Below are positions 52,276-64,000 of a stretch of DNA of 64,000 nucleotides, piece after piece. The translations under genes and the position numbers were made by a program. The DNA lies in assembly GCA_022432975.1 (NCBI GenBank), contig CM039512.1, positions 43,251,124-43,315,123 on the forward strand, written 5' to 3'. The notes beneath the pieces are model-generated. The model was not told the origin of the DNA. It searched no databases and worked only from the letters and a program-made list of their open reading frames with translations. Each line of letters starts with the position of its first letter. Positions within the stretch are counted from its first letter, which is position 1. The stretch is from Begonia masoniana (taxonomy: Eukaryota; Streptophyta; Magnoliopsida; Cucurbitales; Begoniaceae).

Positions 52276-54050
52276 CCGTGCCCCCCAAGGCTAGTCAACT
52301 GGACCTCGGGCCTGACAAAGACCTCTTGGCATCGGGCAGGCCGAGTGGGTGAATCCATGGTCATCATAAAGTGTGAGTTTCCAACTCCTTTTTCCCGTGG
52401 AATACAACGCTTGATCAGGAAACCATCTGTAGTCAACTATGGAACACATCTACTTATAACTTGATAAATGACCTGAAGAAGTTGATTATTTTCAATTGGA
52501 ATCTCAAAATAAATGCAGAAAGTATTAGTTTGGTTAGATAGCTAGTGTAATAAACAGCAAAAGGACAATGGAAATTAATAGAAAAAAAAAAGAGATTATA
52601 TAATTTAAATTAGAAGTATATAACATCTTCTGCAATTCATTGTAAGAGCTAGTGCTGGAGGTGGAATCTGGGTAGAAGATAGATAAAATTTATAGGATTC
52701 TCTTCCAGTTGTTGTGATGCCCATCTTTCTCCTGAAAACGACAATCCATTGTGTGGATAATGATTTCATTCAATCGAATCTTACTGTGTCATGAGTAGGA
52801 TGCCATTAAGGCCCTCCATTAATGATGCAGTAATGGAGAATTATATGATCTATTTAGTATTTTATTAGAGAATAAATACTACTCTTATTGTCGTTAAATT
52901 TGTTTGCAGGTAAATTTGTGAGCAGGTTAGTCCGAGTAATTTCTAATATTCTAAGATTAAATTGACGCATACTAAAAATCTCGTCAAATTCTTGGGAAAT
53001 TTGCTCTTGGGTTTGAGTAGTTTGGAGGAAGGGGTGTTTTTTTGGCCAAACCAGTCCTTGGTTGTGTACTTTTTTTATGGGTGCCGCCATTAAAACAAAA
53101 CTCATGTCAAGCTTTTATTTTGTCCTTTGTCCAACGTGACAATGGACATCCATCAGGCTCTCTTTGTTGTCCTATAACACAGTTTTGGAAATGTAGGGCC
53201 CCCCTCCATCAGTAGATGACTCACCATGGATTAAGAATCTCAACTCATGCCAACCTTCCATTAACACCTGCCGGCCAAATCAGACTTCGACAGCGATTGA
53301 GATTTTTTGATAATCTTAAGTGACGTAGACAGGCGGCTGGATTGATGGCTCTTGGGATTGAACTAGAAAAATTAGGCAACTTCCCAAGAGGTGGGAGGGC
53401 AGATTGTGTTGTGTGGAAGTGGTTGTCCAATATGTAGATTCAAATTTTATGTTCTTGTTTAGAATCAAATCTGTCTGTTTTCATCATCTTGAGATGCATT
53501 CATCTTCTATTGATTGAAACTTTCTTTTTCTTTGTCCATTGATTTGCAGGAAGTGGTTGTTGGAAAAAATAAAACCGAACATGCTCTAATACTAATTTAT
53601 TGGAATGAAGATGAGAGCTTTTAGAGAAGAAGAAATAATGAGAAGAAAAACAAAACATTTTTTCTCAAATTCACTTAGATCTTGTCTTGTGGTACTTTAT
53701 AGGATTCTTAGGTACATAAATAATATAATACATAAACCTTTTAATATATGGGTTTAAACTTTTTAAAAGTAGTGAAATTTAAATTTAAAATGAGGTAAAA
53801 TTACGAAAACAATTATGGCTTCCATATTTGGAGTTATCCCTTCTCCTACCTAGGACGAGTTTAATCATTCCAACAAATACTAAAAGCATATTTGCATTTG
53901 TGTCAGGTATATGGATTTGAAGTGTTATTATAAAATTTTTAAGTTCAATTTGTCATTTCAAAAATTACTAATCAATCAAAGTTCTTAGAGTTGAGAAAGT
54001 AGTAATTGATTTGGAATCAAGTTTGCAATGAATTACTCCATATCTGGAAC
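52276..54050. other. No gene recognised
   Basis: Mixed AT-rich sequence. Two frames catch the eye but match nothing I know: a minus-strand one at 52,854-53,105 (MAAPIKKVHNQGLVWPKKH) and a plus-strand stretch near 53,290-53,430 reading MALGIELEKLGNFPRGG. They could be remnants of a single-copy gene. Confidence 0.3.
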
Positions 54051-55596
54051 ATGTTCTTAGACGTGACCAAAAGGATTTATTGATATGAAAATCGACATTA
54101 TGATACTAAATGATACAAAAAAATATATTATGATACCAGATAATATGAAAATCAACGCTCTGATGTCAATGATGCGAACACAGAAGGTTGACCACGGGTG
54201 CACATAACCTCAAACGAAGGACAAACGACCTGGTTGCAAAAAGCTTTTGGGTTTAGGCCTCCGAGATTGAGGGTGAACATCCGATAAGAAAGAATGAAAA
54301 ATGTGTCTCGAGAGTGAATGATCGTGTAAGAGAGCGGAAGTCTAGAATGGATTTAGTACGAAAAAATACGCCGTAGAGGACAATCTTTAGGAGCAAGTGG
54401 GCGCCCTTGCTGATGATCACCAAGAAACATAGGAAGATCAAAAATCGAAATGGTGCTGCTTGAATTGAGTTTCAAGTTACCAAACACGAAACCAAAGCCA
54501 AAAATACGACGAGATGATGAAGGAATGGTAGAAAAATAAAGAAACATCACATAAACAATGTGATCTTGAAAGAGAATACGAACAACCAATTTAAAATATG
54601 ATTTCCTTCCAATTAAAAGGTGAAATAGAGACCTAGTAGTGATTCTAATCGAACAGAGTAGATGAAGCCTCCACTATATGCCACAAACGAGCTCACCAAC
54701 TCGGTTGATAACAAAAAGAGACCTCAAGAATTTTATGTCAAGATTCCAATAGAGAAAATTCCATTTTTCTATTCTTCAATATTCAAGTTCAACTAAACCA
54801 AAGAGCTTTTAGAGAGTTAAATAGTCCACAATTTGTGTTAACTCACTCTAAGTCAAAAACCAATATACCCCTTAAACATAACTCAAACTTGGCTAGAACA
54901 TACTTTAGTCTAGTGGTACATAATTAAAAATCTTGTCACTTAACAACATAAAATATAACAAAATTACTGAATTTAAATATTAAAATGGAGAAATAAAATG
55001 TTGGCTGGATTAGAAGGAAGGCTTGAGTTATTGACGTATCATCCTCCTAGGTTGAAAAACGATTTGTTCTCAAATATGATCCCTCCTTCTATTTGTGCCA
55101 TTGATTAAAATTGTGATGTCATAAGATTTGAATCGTTGATTGACCAACTAACTGATTGTTATCGGCTAATTTAATCATGGATTCGAGAACGTAATCTCTA
55201 AAAACTTTTCTTGCAAAAAACATTTCATCGCCCTTTATCAAAAGGTAGTTGATGCATATAAACTGAGTCCCATTTCAAAGGAGTTGACTGTAAGCCTTCA
55301 CGCCACAATGCATTATTTCCATCCAAGTGGCCCTTATTAGAAAAACTAAAAACTTTGAAGTCCTACATTGTTTTGGAAAACTTTTCTAGGTATCGCTAAG
55401 AATATTTAACACAATTGTATCCAACTCATTATCAACAAATTTATTCTGTAAAAATCCATTACAATTCAATCCACGACTGTAATCACTTAAGAAAACCATT
55501 TGGAACCAAACTAACAAGCTCTTTGGAGTTTCTTCTATGTTTTGAAAGCTCTTTCATTACATCAATCTCTTCTGCTAGTCGTTCAAATTGGTGGCT

Positions 55597-56453
55597 TTAG
55601 TATAGTAAGAGCTTTATGTTCTGTTTTTGACTCATTCTTCTTTTCTTTAAATGTGTGGATTTGATAAACTCTAATGTTAGCATCAAGGATTTCAAAGCAA
55701 CACTTTCTTCAGGCACATGCATCTTTGTAAACTTTGCGTCAATTATGAGATAAGGCTCCTCATGAGCACGGTTGATGTCATTCCCCGAATGGACTTCTAC
55801 ACAACTAACATCCACCAATTCATTGACAATCACATTTGATTCTTTTATAGTAAATTGTTCGTTTTGTAAAGAGGTTTTAGGATCCTCTTCAGCTAGTTGA
55901 TCCATTTCTGTATATATTTATGGAATACTTTTTATTATCTTGATGCATATGATACCATGTTCTTTGCATTTTGATCAAAAGGACTTATTCCCCTTACTTG
56001 AATCGCCTCTCTCCAGATAAAACGATGTGGGAGTATCCTGATAAAATGATGTGGACATAGACATACCTGGCAAGAAATAATTTGGAGTAAATCTTCTAAG
56101 CAAAAGTCTTTACATCTTCTCCCATGTGTGTCTATAGCTTCTTCTTCCTTCATTCTCCTCTGAAAATTTATATTTCACCACCATAGAGATACTACAATAT
56201 TCAAAGATCTCACCGGCCTTTTCTTCCTGCTCTATGTATTCATCTTCCTAATTGGTTCATCTAAACAATGGAAAAGAACCTTCAGGTTTCTTTCTTCCTT
56301 GTAAAAATTATTTCTACCATTTTGTCTTCTAGATGAAGTTGATAGAGTTTGATCGTTCATAAAGTCTTGCAACTGCATGGCTAAAAGATTCATTGATTCT
56401 TCGAAAGCATCAAATTAGTCATTTGTAACTTTCAAACCTTCAGTATTAGTCAT
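55597..56453 (-). pseudogene. Interior coding remnants of degraded LTR element
   Basis: From an ATG at 56,453 (MTNTEGLKVTND, then a stop, then MNLLAMQLQDFMNDQ) to an open 102-residue piece at 55,905-55,597 (acidic, with HSGNDINRAHEEP). The first piece has the position of a gag start. No zinc knuckle, protease or RT motif was identified. Confidence 0.4.
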
Positions 56454-56544
56454 CTTCAAAAGTATCCAATAAATAAAAGTTCCTTAATAAGAAAAAAATA
56501 GAATCTCCACAAGAAGCAAATAGAATCTCCACGAGATATAACCT

Positions 56545-56645
56545 TGAGTTGTAATACTGAATGATATGAAAATCAATGCTCGGATACCAAATGATATGAA
56601 AATCAATGTTCTGATACCAAATGATGTGAAAATTAACACTCTATT
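56545..56645 (-). repeat. Tandem 30-bp primer-site-like repeats
   Basis: On the minus strand, about three units of 30 bp, each starting TTGGTATCAGAAC or a variant and continuing ATTGATTTTCATATCAT. The first 13 bases resemble the initiator-Met primer site. Related arrays occur at 54,060-54,185, 57,325-57,410 and 58,005-58,090. Confidence 0.7.
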
Positions 56646-58350
56646 TCCTAATGAGAACCCTAAAGGTTGAGCATGGATGCAGACAACACCAAACCAAGGA
56701 CAGATGATCGATTTCAAAAGTATCCCTTGTTTGGGCGTATATGATTGAGGGCGGACATCTGGTAAGAAATAATGGAACATGTATCACGAGAACGTATGAC
56801 CGTGTAAGAGAGCGGAAGTCTGAAAGAGACTTTAGTTTGAAAAAATGCACTGGAGCAAATAACCTCCAAGAGCAAGCAGGCGACATGTGCGGATGACCGC
56901 AAAGAAACAATAATGACCAAAAGTCAAAAGGATGCAACTTCAATCGAGTTTCAAGCTATCAAACATGAAACCAACTCTGAAAATACGATGAACTAATGAA
57001 TAAATGGTATAACAATGAAGAAACAACACATAAATGATAGAATCTTAAACGAAAATGTAAACAAGCAATTTAAGAACTAATTATCTTCCAATGAAAATGT
57101 GAAATAGAGACAGACAATTGATTCTACGAGAGTAGACAAAGTTTCCACTATCCACCACAAATGCACTTACCAAGTCGATTGATAAATGAAAGAAACCTCA
57201 AGAAGCAACTTCAAGAGTTCGATAGTGAAAACACTATTTTCTATTTGTCAATATTCAAATTCAACTACACCAAAAGAGCTCTAAGAGAGCTTAAATAGTC
57301 CAAAATTAGAGTTACCCCCCCAAATGAAATGAAAATCAATGCTCGGATCAAATATGATATGAAAATCAATGTTCTGATAGCAAATGATGTGAAAATTAAT
57401 GCTCTAATTCCTAATGAGAACACCGAAGGTTGAGCATGGATGCAGACATTGTCAAACTAAGAGCAGATGAGAACGTATGACCAGGTAAGAGAGCAGAAGT
57501 CTGAAAGGGGTTTTAGTTTGAAAAAATGCACTGGAGCAATAACCTCCAAGAGCAAGCAGGCGACATGTGCGGATGACCGCAAAGAAACAATAATGACCAA
57601 AAGTCAAAAGGATGCAACTTCAATCGAGTTTCAAGCTATCAAACATGAAACCAACTCTGAAAATACGATGAACTAATGAATAAATGGTATAACAATGAAG
57701 AAACAACACATAAATGATAGAATCTTAAACGAAAATGTAAACAAGCAATTTAAGAACTAATTATCTTCCAATGAAAATGTGAAATAGAGACAGACAATTG
57801 ATTCTACGAGAGTAGACAAAGTTTCCACTATCCACCACAAATGCACTTACCAAGTCGATTGATAAATGAAAGAAACCTCAAGAAGCAACTTCAAGAGTTC
57901 GATAGTGAAAACACTATTTTCTATTTGTCAATATTCAAATTCAACTACACCAAAAGAGCTCTAAGAGAGCTTAAATAGTCCAAAATTAGAGTTACCCCCC
58001 CAAATGAAATGAAAATCAATGCTCGGATCAAATATGATATGAAAATCAATGTTCTGATAGCAAATGATGTGAAAATTAATGCTCTAATTCCTAATGAGAA
58101 CACCGAAGGTTGAGCATGGATGCAGACATTGTCAAACTAAGAGCAGATGAGAACGTATGACCAGGTAAGAGAGCAGAAGTCTGAAAGGGGTTTTAGTTTG
58201 AAAAAATGCACTGGAGCAAATAACCTCCAAGAGCAAGCAGGCGACCTGTGCGGATGACCGCAAAGAAACAGATGATGACCGAAAGTCAAAAGGATGCAAC
58301 TTGAATAGAGTTTCAAGCTATCAAACATGAAACCAACTTTGAAAATATAG
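56640..58350. repeat. 680-bp tandem repeat, about 2.5 units
   Basis: The marker GTTACCCCCCCAAATG occurs at 57,311 and 57,991, a period of 680 bp. The block from AGCAAGCAGGCGACATGTG onward is repeated nearly without change. Short frames inside are repeat shadows. Confidence 0.88.
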
Positions 58351-60832
58351 CAAAGTGGCATAATTAGTGAAAGATCAAGGTTAGATACTTGATGCCCTAG
58401 TGTATGTGGAACACTCGGTGGGGCACCAATTAATTATAGTGATAATGGACAATGATAAAGTGCAGGAAAATAATTAGACACAAGGTTCGTAACGCAGTTC
58501 GGCAATCGCTTACGTCTGCGGGGCCACGCCCATAATTAAAAACCAATTCACGAGTTCTCAAAGTTACATGACAATCGGACTTATACAAATAAAGACTCCA
58601 TCTTATTTTTGTCACCGCCTCTCACTAACTTCTTCAGTGAATCTGTTTTTGTGAGCTACCATCGACTTTAGATTGATCCCTTCCAGAATCTGAATGCAAC
58701 AAGATCCCCTTGTTGATGGTAACTTCTCCCGGAATCCGTGTATGGCAAGATCCCCTTGTCCACGATCAGAACTCCTCCCGAGTTCCAAGTAATCTCCTCC
58801 CGAGACTGAGTTTCAAAGAAAGAAACAGAATCGCACCTGGGACACCGTCGATGACACTGGCTATTGTCTAAGGATGCATCAAACCAACACACTCTAAAGA
58901 TAATCAGATCAGCTCACAAATAGAGTATGAAGACATTCAATCAAAGATCAAATGTATAATCAAGAACTATGGCGTAGACAAGAGAAATCCCAAGAGACAA
59001 TATTTGTTCCGCACACGTCTAATGGAAAGATAGTGTTATATATGATATGCAATTTTCCATCACAGAGGAGTAATTCAATTACCATCTTTAAAATATATTT
59101 ACCAAAAATATATGCCAACAAATAAACATTAACAATTAGAAATCTTGATAATTGACCACAAAAAAACATAACAAAAATTACTAAATTCAAATATTAAAAT
59201 TTATAAAATAAAATGTGGGCTGGATTTGGAATGAAGGCTTGGGCAGTTGGCGTACTAGTTATCTTACATCTTATTGGTCTGGTACACTTCTAGGTAACTA
59301 GATTCTACGTAGAGCTAGAATCTTTTAATCTTATTTATGGCATGAAAATCAATAGAAATATTTAAAGATTTAAGATACATAAGGAAGAAAGGGAAAGTTA
59401 CAACAACCATGAATCAATGAAGTTAGGTCTTCGACCTGTGCGATGACCGCCAAAGAAACAGATGATGACCGAAAGTCAAAAGGATGCAACTTGAATAGAG
59501 TTTCAAGCTATCAAACATGAAACCAACTTGAAAATATAGCAAAGTGGCATAATTAGTGAAAGATCAAGGTTAGATACTTGATGCCCTAGTGTATGTGGAA
59601 CACTCGGTGGGGCACCAATTAATTATAGTGATAATGGACAATGATAAAGTGCAGGAAAATAATTAGACACAAGGTTCGTAACGCAGTTCGGCAATCGCTT
59701 ACGTCTGCGGGGCCACGCCCATAATTAAAAACCAATTCACGAGTTCTCAAAGTTACATGACAATCGGACTTATACAAATAAAGACTCCATCTTATTTTTG
59801 TCACCGCCTCTCACTAACTTCTTCAGTGAATCTGTTTTTGTGAGCTACCATCGACTTTAGATTGATCCCTTCCAGAATCTGAATGCAACAAGATCCCCTT
59901 GTTGATGGTAACTTCTCCCGGAATCCGTGTATGGCAAGATCCCCTTGTCCACGATCAGAACTCCTCCCGAGTTCCAAGTAATCTCCTCCCGAGACTGAGT
60001 TTCAAAGAAAGAAACAGAATCGCACCTGGGACACCGTCGATGACACTGGCTATTGTCTAAGGATGCATCAAACCAACACACTCTAAAGATAATCAGATCA
60101 GCTCACAAATAGAGTATGAAGACATTCAATCAAAGATCAAATGTATAATCAAAGAACTATGGCGTAGACAAGAGAAATCCCAAGAGACAATATTTGTTCC
60201 GCACACGTCTAATGGAAAGATAGTGTTATATATGATATGCAATTTTCCATCACAGAGGAGTAATTCAATTACCATCTTTAAAATATATTTGCATGAATAA
60301 AGAAAACAGAACTTTTCTATTTTGCACGTGTGACATCGCACATAATATTTTAGAAAGCAATCTCATAAACAATTAGATCGAATCCAAAACACTCCAGGAA
60401 TATAATCTTTGTTTAATATAATTACTTATATCGCAAAGATTTCATAATATGAATCCCGAGAATCACAATAGGAAAGATATTAATTTCCTTAAAATATATT
60501 TACCAAAAATATATGCCAACAAATAAACATTAACAATTAGAAATCTTGATAATTGACCACAAAAAAACATAACAAAAATTACTAAATTCAAATATTAAAA
60601 TTTATAAAATAAAATGTGGGCTGGATTTGGAATGAAGGCTTGGGCAGTTGGCGTACTAGTTATCTTACATCTTATTGGTCTGGTACACTTCTAGGTAACT
60701 AGATTCTACGTAGAGCTAGAATCTTTTAATCTTATTTATGGCATGAAAATCAATAGAAATATTTAAAGATTTAAGATACATAAGGAAGAAAGGGAAAGTT
60801 ACAACAACCATGAATCAATGAAGTTAGGTCTT
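58242..60832. repeat. Tandem duplication of about 1.2 kb, with indel
   Basis: Unit A (58,242-59,431, 1,190 bp) and unit B (59,432-60,832, 1,401 bp) are nearly identical. Unit B has about 210 bp more between two copies of TTAAAATATATTT near 60,280 and 60,490; unit A has one copy. Each unit includes a fragment resembling the end of a copia LTR in minus orientation (GGGGCCACGCCC then CACTCGGTGGGGCACC). The minus-strand frames of 61 and 74 residues, identical in both units, are not credible genes. Confidence 0.9.
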
Positions 60833-63800
60833 GCAATAAAGACATGCATCTCACCTTTCTTTTCAAAGTCCTAATCGAGCATGATGCCGTCTTGTGGTCC
60901 CAATTTGGAGAGGATTTTGGTTTTATTTTGATGACTTTGTATAATGCTTATGTTTCTTGTCCTTTCTATTTGAAAAATTTATGCTTCTTAAACCTTATAA
61001 TATATATTTTATAAACATTTAGACTTTGTCATTCTACAATACAAGTGCGTACGTAAAAATAATACTCAAACAAGAAGATGACACATGCCTTATTATACGG
61101 AATCAATAATAAAACTATCGTAAAGAAAACTAGATAGATAAGAAAGAATAACCTTTGATAGGTTATCTCGTGAAGGTATGGTCGGTCCAAGGTTAGTTAA
61201 TCGTGAGAGTTCAACTAATACCATGAGAGTTGTACAGTGACATGTCACTTGGCAAGGAGGAGATGAGTGACTTGTAAGTTGAAACTCTTCTATCAACTTA
61301 GTACAACACATTTTGAAGCAAAACTAAAAAGCAAAACTCTGCTGATTTTAATCCAACACACATAGTATTGTACTAGTGGGATCGGACTTCTACAAATAGT
61401 ATCATAAACAAACTCTTGAGTGTGGCTGATAAGTGAGTTGAGCCATTGACGAAGAATATTGTCGTAGACAACTCTATAAAAATAAGATAACAAAAAATTA
61501 GTTAATTGTAAGAGTTCAACACATACTTTGAGAGTTGCATAAATTCATATCGCTTGAGAACAAAGGAAATGAGTAATTCATAAATAAAAGTTCTCATTCT
61601 AGCATGGTACATCATGATTTGGCATAAAACTAGCAAATAAATTTGTGCAAATTTTAGTTCAAAGCAAATAGTATTATACTAGCAAAATCAAAACTCTACA
61701 ACGAGAAATATGTAATGATTTGCTATTAATATGAGAGCTACATCAAATTCTACTATAGAATTTCACTCTGATTGTAGAAAAATAATTGAGAGAATCTGGC
61801 TAATCTAGTTTGATTTTGTTTTTTGAAATTTGACTTAACCCTCAACCTTCTTACCGCTTTATGTTTTACAAAGTTAGGGTTGGCATATAGTATTGTAATA
61901 GTCTTAATCTATTATTAATTAATTAAATATCTTTTGGACATGAAATCTGACATAGTGTTCACACATGAAACCTAGTCAAAGGTTCCACGCCAAAAATGTT
62001 TCGTACTTTTGGTCGGTGGGTAATTAACTTTGGGCATAGCAAACTCATGATATATAATTGAACTTACTATTTTGCCTATGTTTAGTCCAACTTTGAAATG
62101 TTTCTATGTTCATAGGGAAATTTCTACGATCCAAGCATACACATCAAGTGTGAACAACTATAGATCTCATGCCTTATTTCTTGTTCTATTGTTTTTATTA
62201 ATACTATTTCTCCGGTAGAAGTTGTCATAAGGATCAAGTGACAAACATGGAATAATCCCACCTTCGATTATTCCCGCGAATACAGATCTCCACAGAAGAA
62301 TTTAAATTTTTAATTGATTACCCAATGCCCCTTAACCAACTGGGTCTAATTACCACAGTAAGTAACATTCACAATTTTTAAAGATCTCGTGGAACCACCT
62401 TCCAATGAGGTCCTCAACAGTTTCTGTTCTATTTTGACCTGTTTATGCCATCACAGCCCCTAGATCAAAAATCCTTTTTTTTTTCGCAAATCTGATCACA
62501 CAATCTGGTAAGAGAACAAAGTCAAACGACTCAAATAAATGATAACCAAAACCTTAGGCTGTGACATTAATTCCATGTCATGTTTGGGGCTCTCAAACAA
62601 AGCCAAGACATCTTAAGCTGACCTTTGTTACTCAACGATGTATGTCGAAACATACTCGAGTTAGTCCTATGGACAGCTATTTAAAGACCTTGTCGGGCTC
62701 AAACAAATACGTTTTGCTTCTTGCTAACAGGTCAATGTACTAACTATCATCTGATCTGAACTTTGGATATTTGTTCAACTTAAACTGTGAATTATTATTT
62801 TTTTTTTTTCAGACAAAATGAATCATAAACTGTGATTCATTCAACTTAAATCTTGAAATTTCTTTTGAATAAAATGAATTTTGGACTTTGGACCATAAAC
62901 AAAATAAAAATCGAATGAGGTTTGCTCGCTTTGGTTTAGGTTAAATTTCTGTTTATTTTTTTTTTAGTTTGCAATTGGTTTTGGGTCAATTTTAGTTGGT
63001 TTAAACTCGGTTTGGGCAGATGTTGATAAGTTTGGTTTAGTTTTTTATTTTTAAAAGTAGAATAAAAGTATATATTATAATACTAATTTTGTTTGGCTCT
63101 GATTTAGACAAAGCTAACTGGAGTCTAATTTTAATAGCATGGTCTAGTTTGTCCATGATGTAAAGTTAGAGATTCATTTTGTTAAAAAAAAAATTTAGGA
63201 TTTAAGATAAACGATTCCCAAAGTTGGAGGTTTATTTTATTAAAAAAAAAAATGCATGTCTTAAGTTGAAAGGACCATGAAAGCTTATGATTTAGTTTAT
63301 ATTTTACTCTATTTCAAATGTCATGATCTTAGATAGAAGGAGGGACCCAACTCGAAAACTAGACTGAGTCGCCCTACCTTTAATCTTAAATATTAAATAA
63401 TAAAGCATAGACTTAAAAATTTAATACAAAATCAGAGCCCGAAGACAAATGGCTTAAACAGATTCATGAAGTAACATCAAGATAATGTCATAATATAAAG
63501 TCCAAAACAATTGTACTAATTAGATAAAATAAAGTTTTAACTAGGTTCCCAATAATATCTAATATTGCCAATAAAAATTAACTCTCAAAGGAAAAATTAA
63601 TAAAATAGAAAATATTGCACGCTGAAACTATTCTTGAGTCAACAATTGAAAATCTTCGTGATTGAATCCTGAAAAAGGGGAGGGCAAATCATTTTGAATG
63701 AGTCGACTTAAGTCAATAATGTCAAATTTTATTTCCAACTTTTAATGTTTATGCTCAATCTTGATAAAATAAATTTATTTTACAAAACATACAAAGGGCA

Positions 63801-64000
63801 ATTTTCAAAATACCCCACTAATCAATAATCATTTCTGTTTTGTGTAAAAATTCAATTGAAAATGGAGTTATTCAAAGACTCTGAATATGTTATGTCATCA
63901 ACACAAAAAAATAATAACAATGATATTCGACGATCGCAAGAACCACGAAAAATATCGTAAGGTTTCGCACCCGGAGACACTGCACACTAAGTTGGCCTAT
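60833..64000. other. No gene recognised
   Basis: AT-rich sequence. Weakly similar stretches near 61,350-61,400 and 61,660-61,700 (both ATAGTATTGTACTAG-like) suggest an old duplication. Homopolymer A/T runs and GGTTT-rich sequence occur at 62,900-63,060. No coding motif, RNA gene or clear transposon end was found. Confidence 0.4.

Larger units (their letters stand above)
54060..59262 (-). mobile_element. Degraded LTR retroelement with expanded 5' LTR/leader
   Basis: On the minus strand: 5' LTR and leader copies (about 59,262 down to 56,460), interior (56,453-55,042) and 3' LTR (55,041 to about 54,186, start TGATACGTCAATAACTC after the purine tract AGGAGGA). The two LTR regions align over blocks such as GTAAGAGAGCGGAAGTCT and GGCTGGATT. 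Leader-like sequence also follows the 3' LTR (54,180-54,060), so a further copy once lay beyond it. The interior is only 1.4 kb, with no RT or integrase seen. Superfamily uncertain; Ty3/gypsy is my guess. Confidence 0.6.

Noticed and set aside
58430..60081. Pairs of identical 61- and 74-residue frames suggesting a duplicated gene family
   Set aside because: They sit in a copia-LTR-like fragment copied by a recent tandem duplication; identity reflects the young duplication, not selection.

Overview
The window is a plant nuclear chromosome segment from a eudicot, probably a rosid. The evidence is an intron-rich AGAMOUS-clade MADS-box gene with canonical GT-AG introns, an AT-rich background, and dense nested plant retrotransposons and DNA transposons. 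There are no bacterial-style operons. Genus and family cannot be fixed from the sequence alone.

Only one host gene is convincing: an AGAMOUS (C-lineage) MADS-box gene on the minus strand, about 26,120 down to 15,014. It was rebuilt by eye from seven coding exons (206, 82, 62, 100, 42, 42 and 171 nt), giving 234 residues. A 5'-UTR exon and intron and a TATA box lie upstream. Its intron 5 carries a young, apparently complete Ty3/gypsy element of the CRM chromovirus type (17,278-22,379). That element has one uninterrupted 1,467-residue Gag-Pol frame, nearly identical LTRs and a 5-bp target duplication, and is oriented like the gene.

Layout. 1-738: end of an LTR whose other end is outside the window. 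739-14,200: a decayed Ty1/copia element, split by an 8.2-kb gag-only LTR retrotransposon (1,042-9,274) and by a 900-bp hAT-type non-autonomous transposon (12,188-13,087). 14,201-15,013: copia 3' LTR remnant and the downstream flank of the MADS gene. 15,014-26,163: the MADS gene. About 26,470-34,796: a Mutator-like element (MULE) with TIRs of several hundred bp, a broken transposase, a captured coding fragment and a 630-bp hairpin, itself split by a solo LTR (31,640-34,326). 35,156-36,220: a short LTR with a tRNA-like block. 36,855-52,275: a hAT transposase pseudogene in three pieces, separated by two abutting solo LTRs and by a second gag-only element that has two further solo LTRs inside it. 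52,276-54,050: nothing recognised. 54,060-60,832: a degraded LTR element with tandem primer-binding-site-like repeats, a 680-bp tandem repeat and a 1.2-kb tandem duplication. 60,833-64,000: nothing recognised.

Most of the long LTRs (2.2-2.8 kb) belong to one loose family that starts TGTAACACCC or similar and ends in GTTACA or ATTACA. They share a modular layout: a splice-donor-like motif, a copy-specific minisatellite, a splice-acceptor-like motif, then a copy-specific palindromic block rich in CGATCG-type words. That layout, the hairpin inside the MULE and the CRM insertion in a floral homeotic gene are the most interesting signals. Coordinates were read by eye. Boundaries supported by target duplications are exact; those marked approximate are not.
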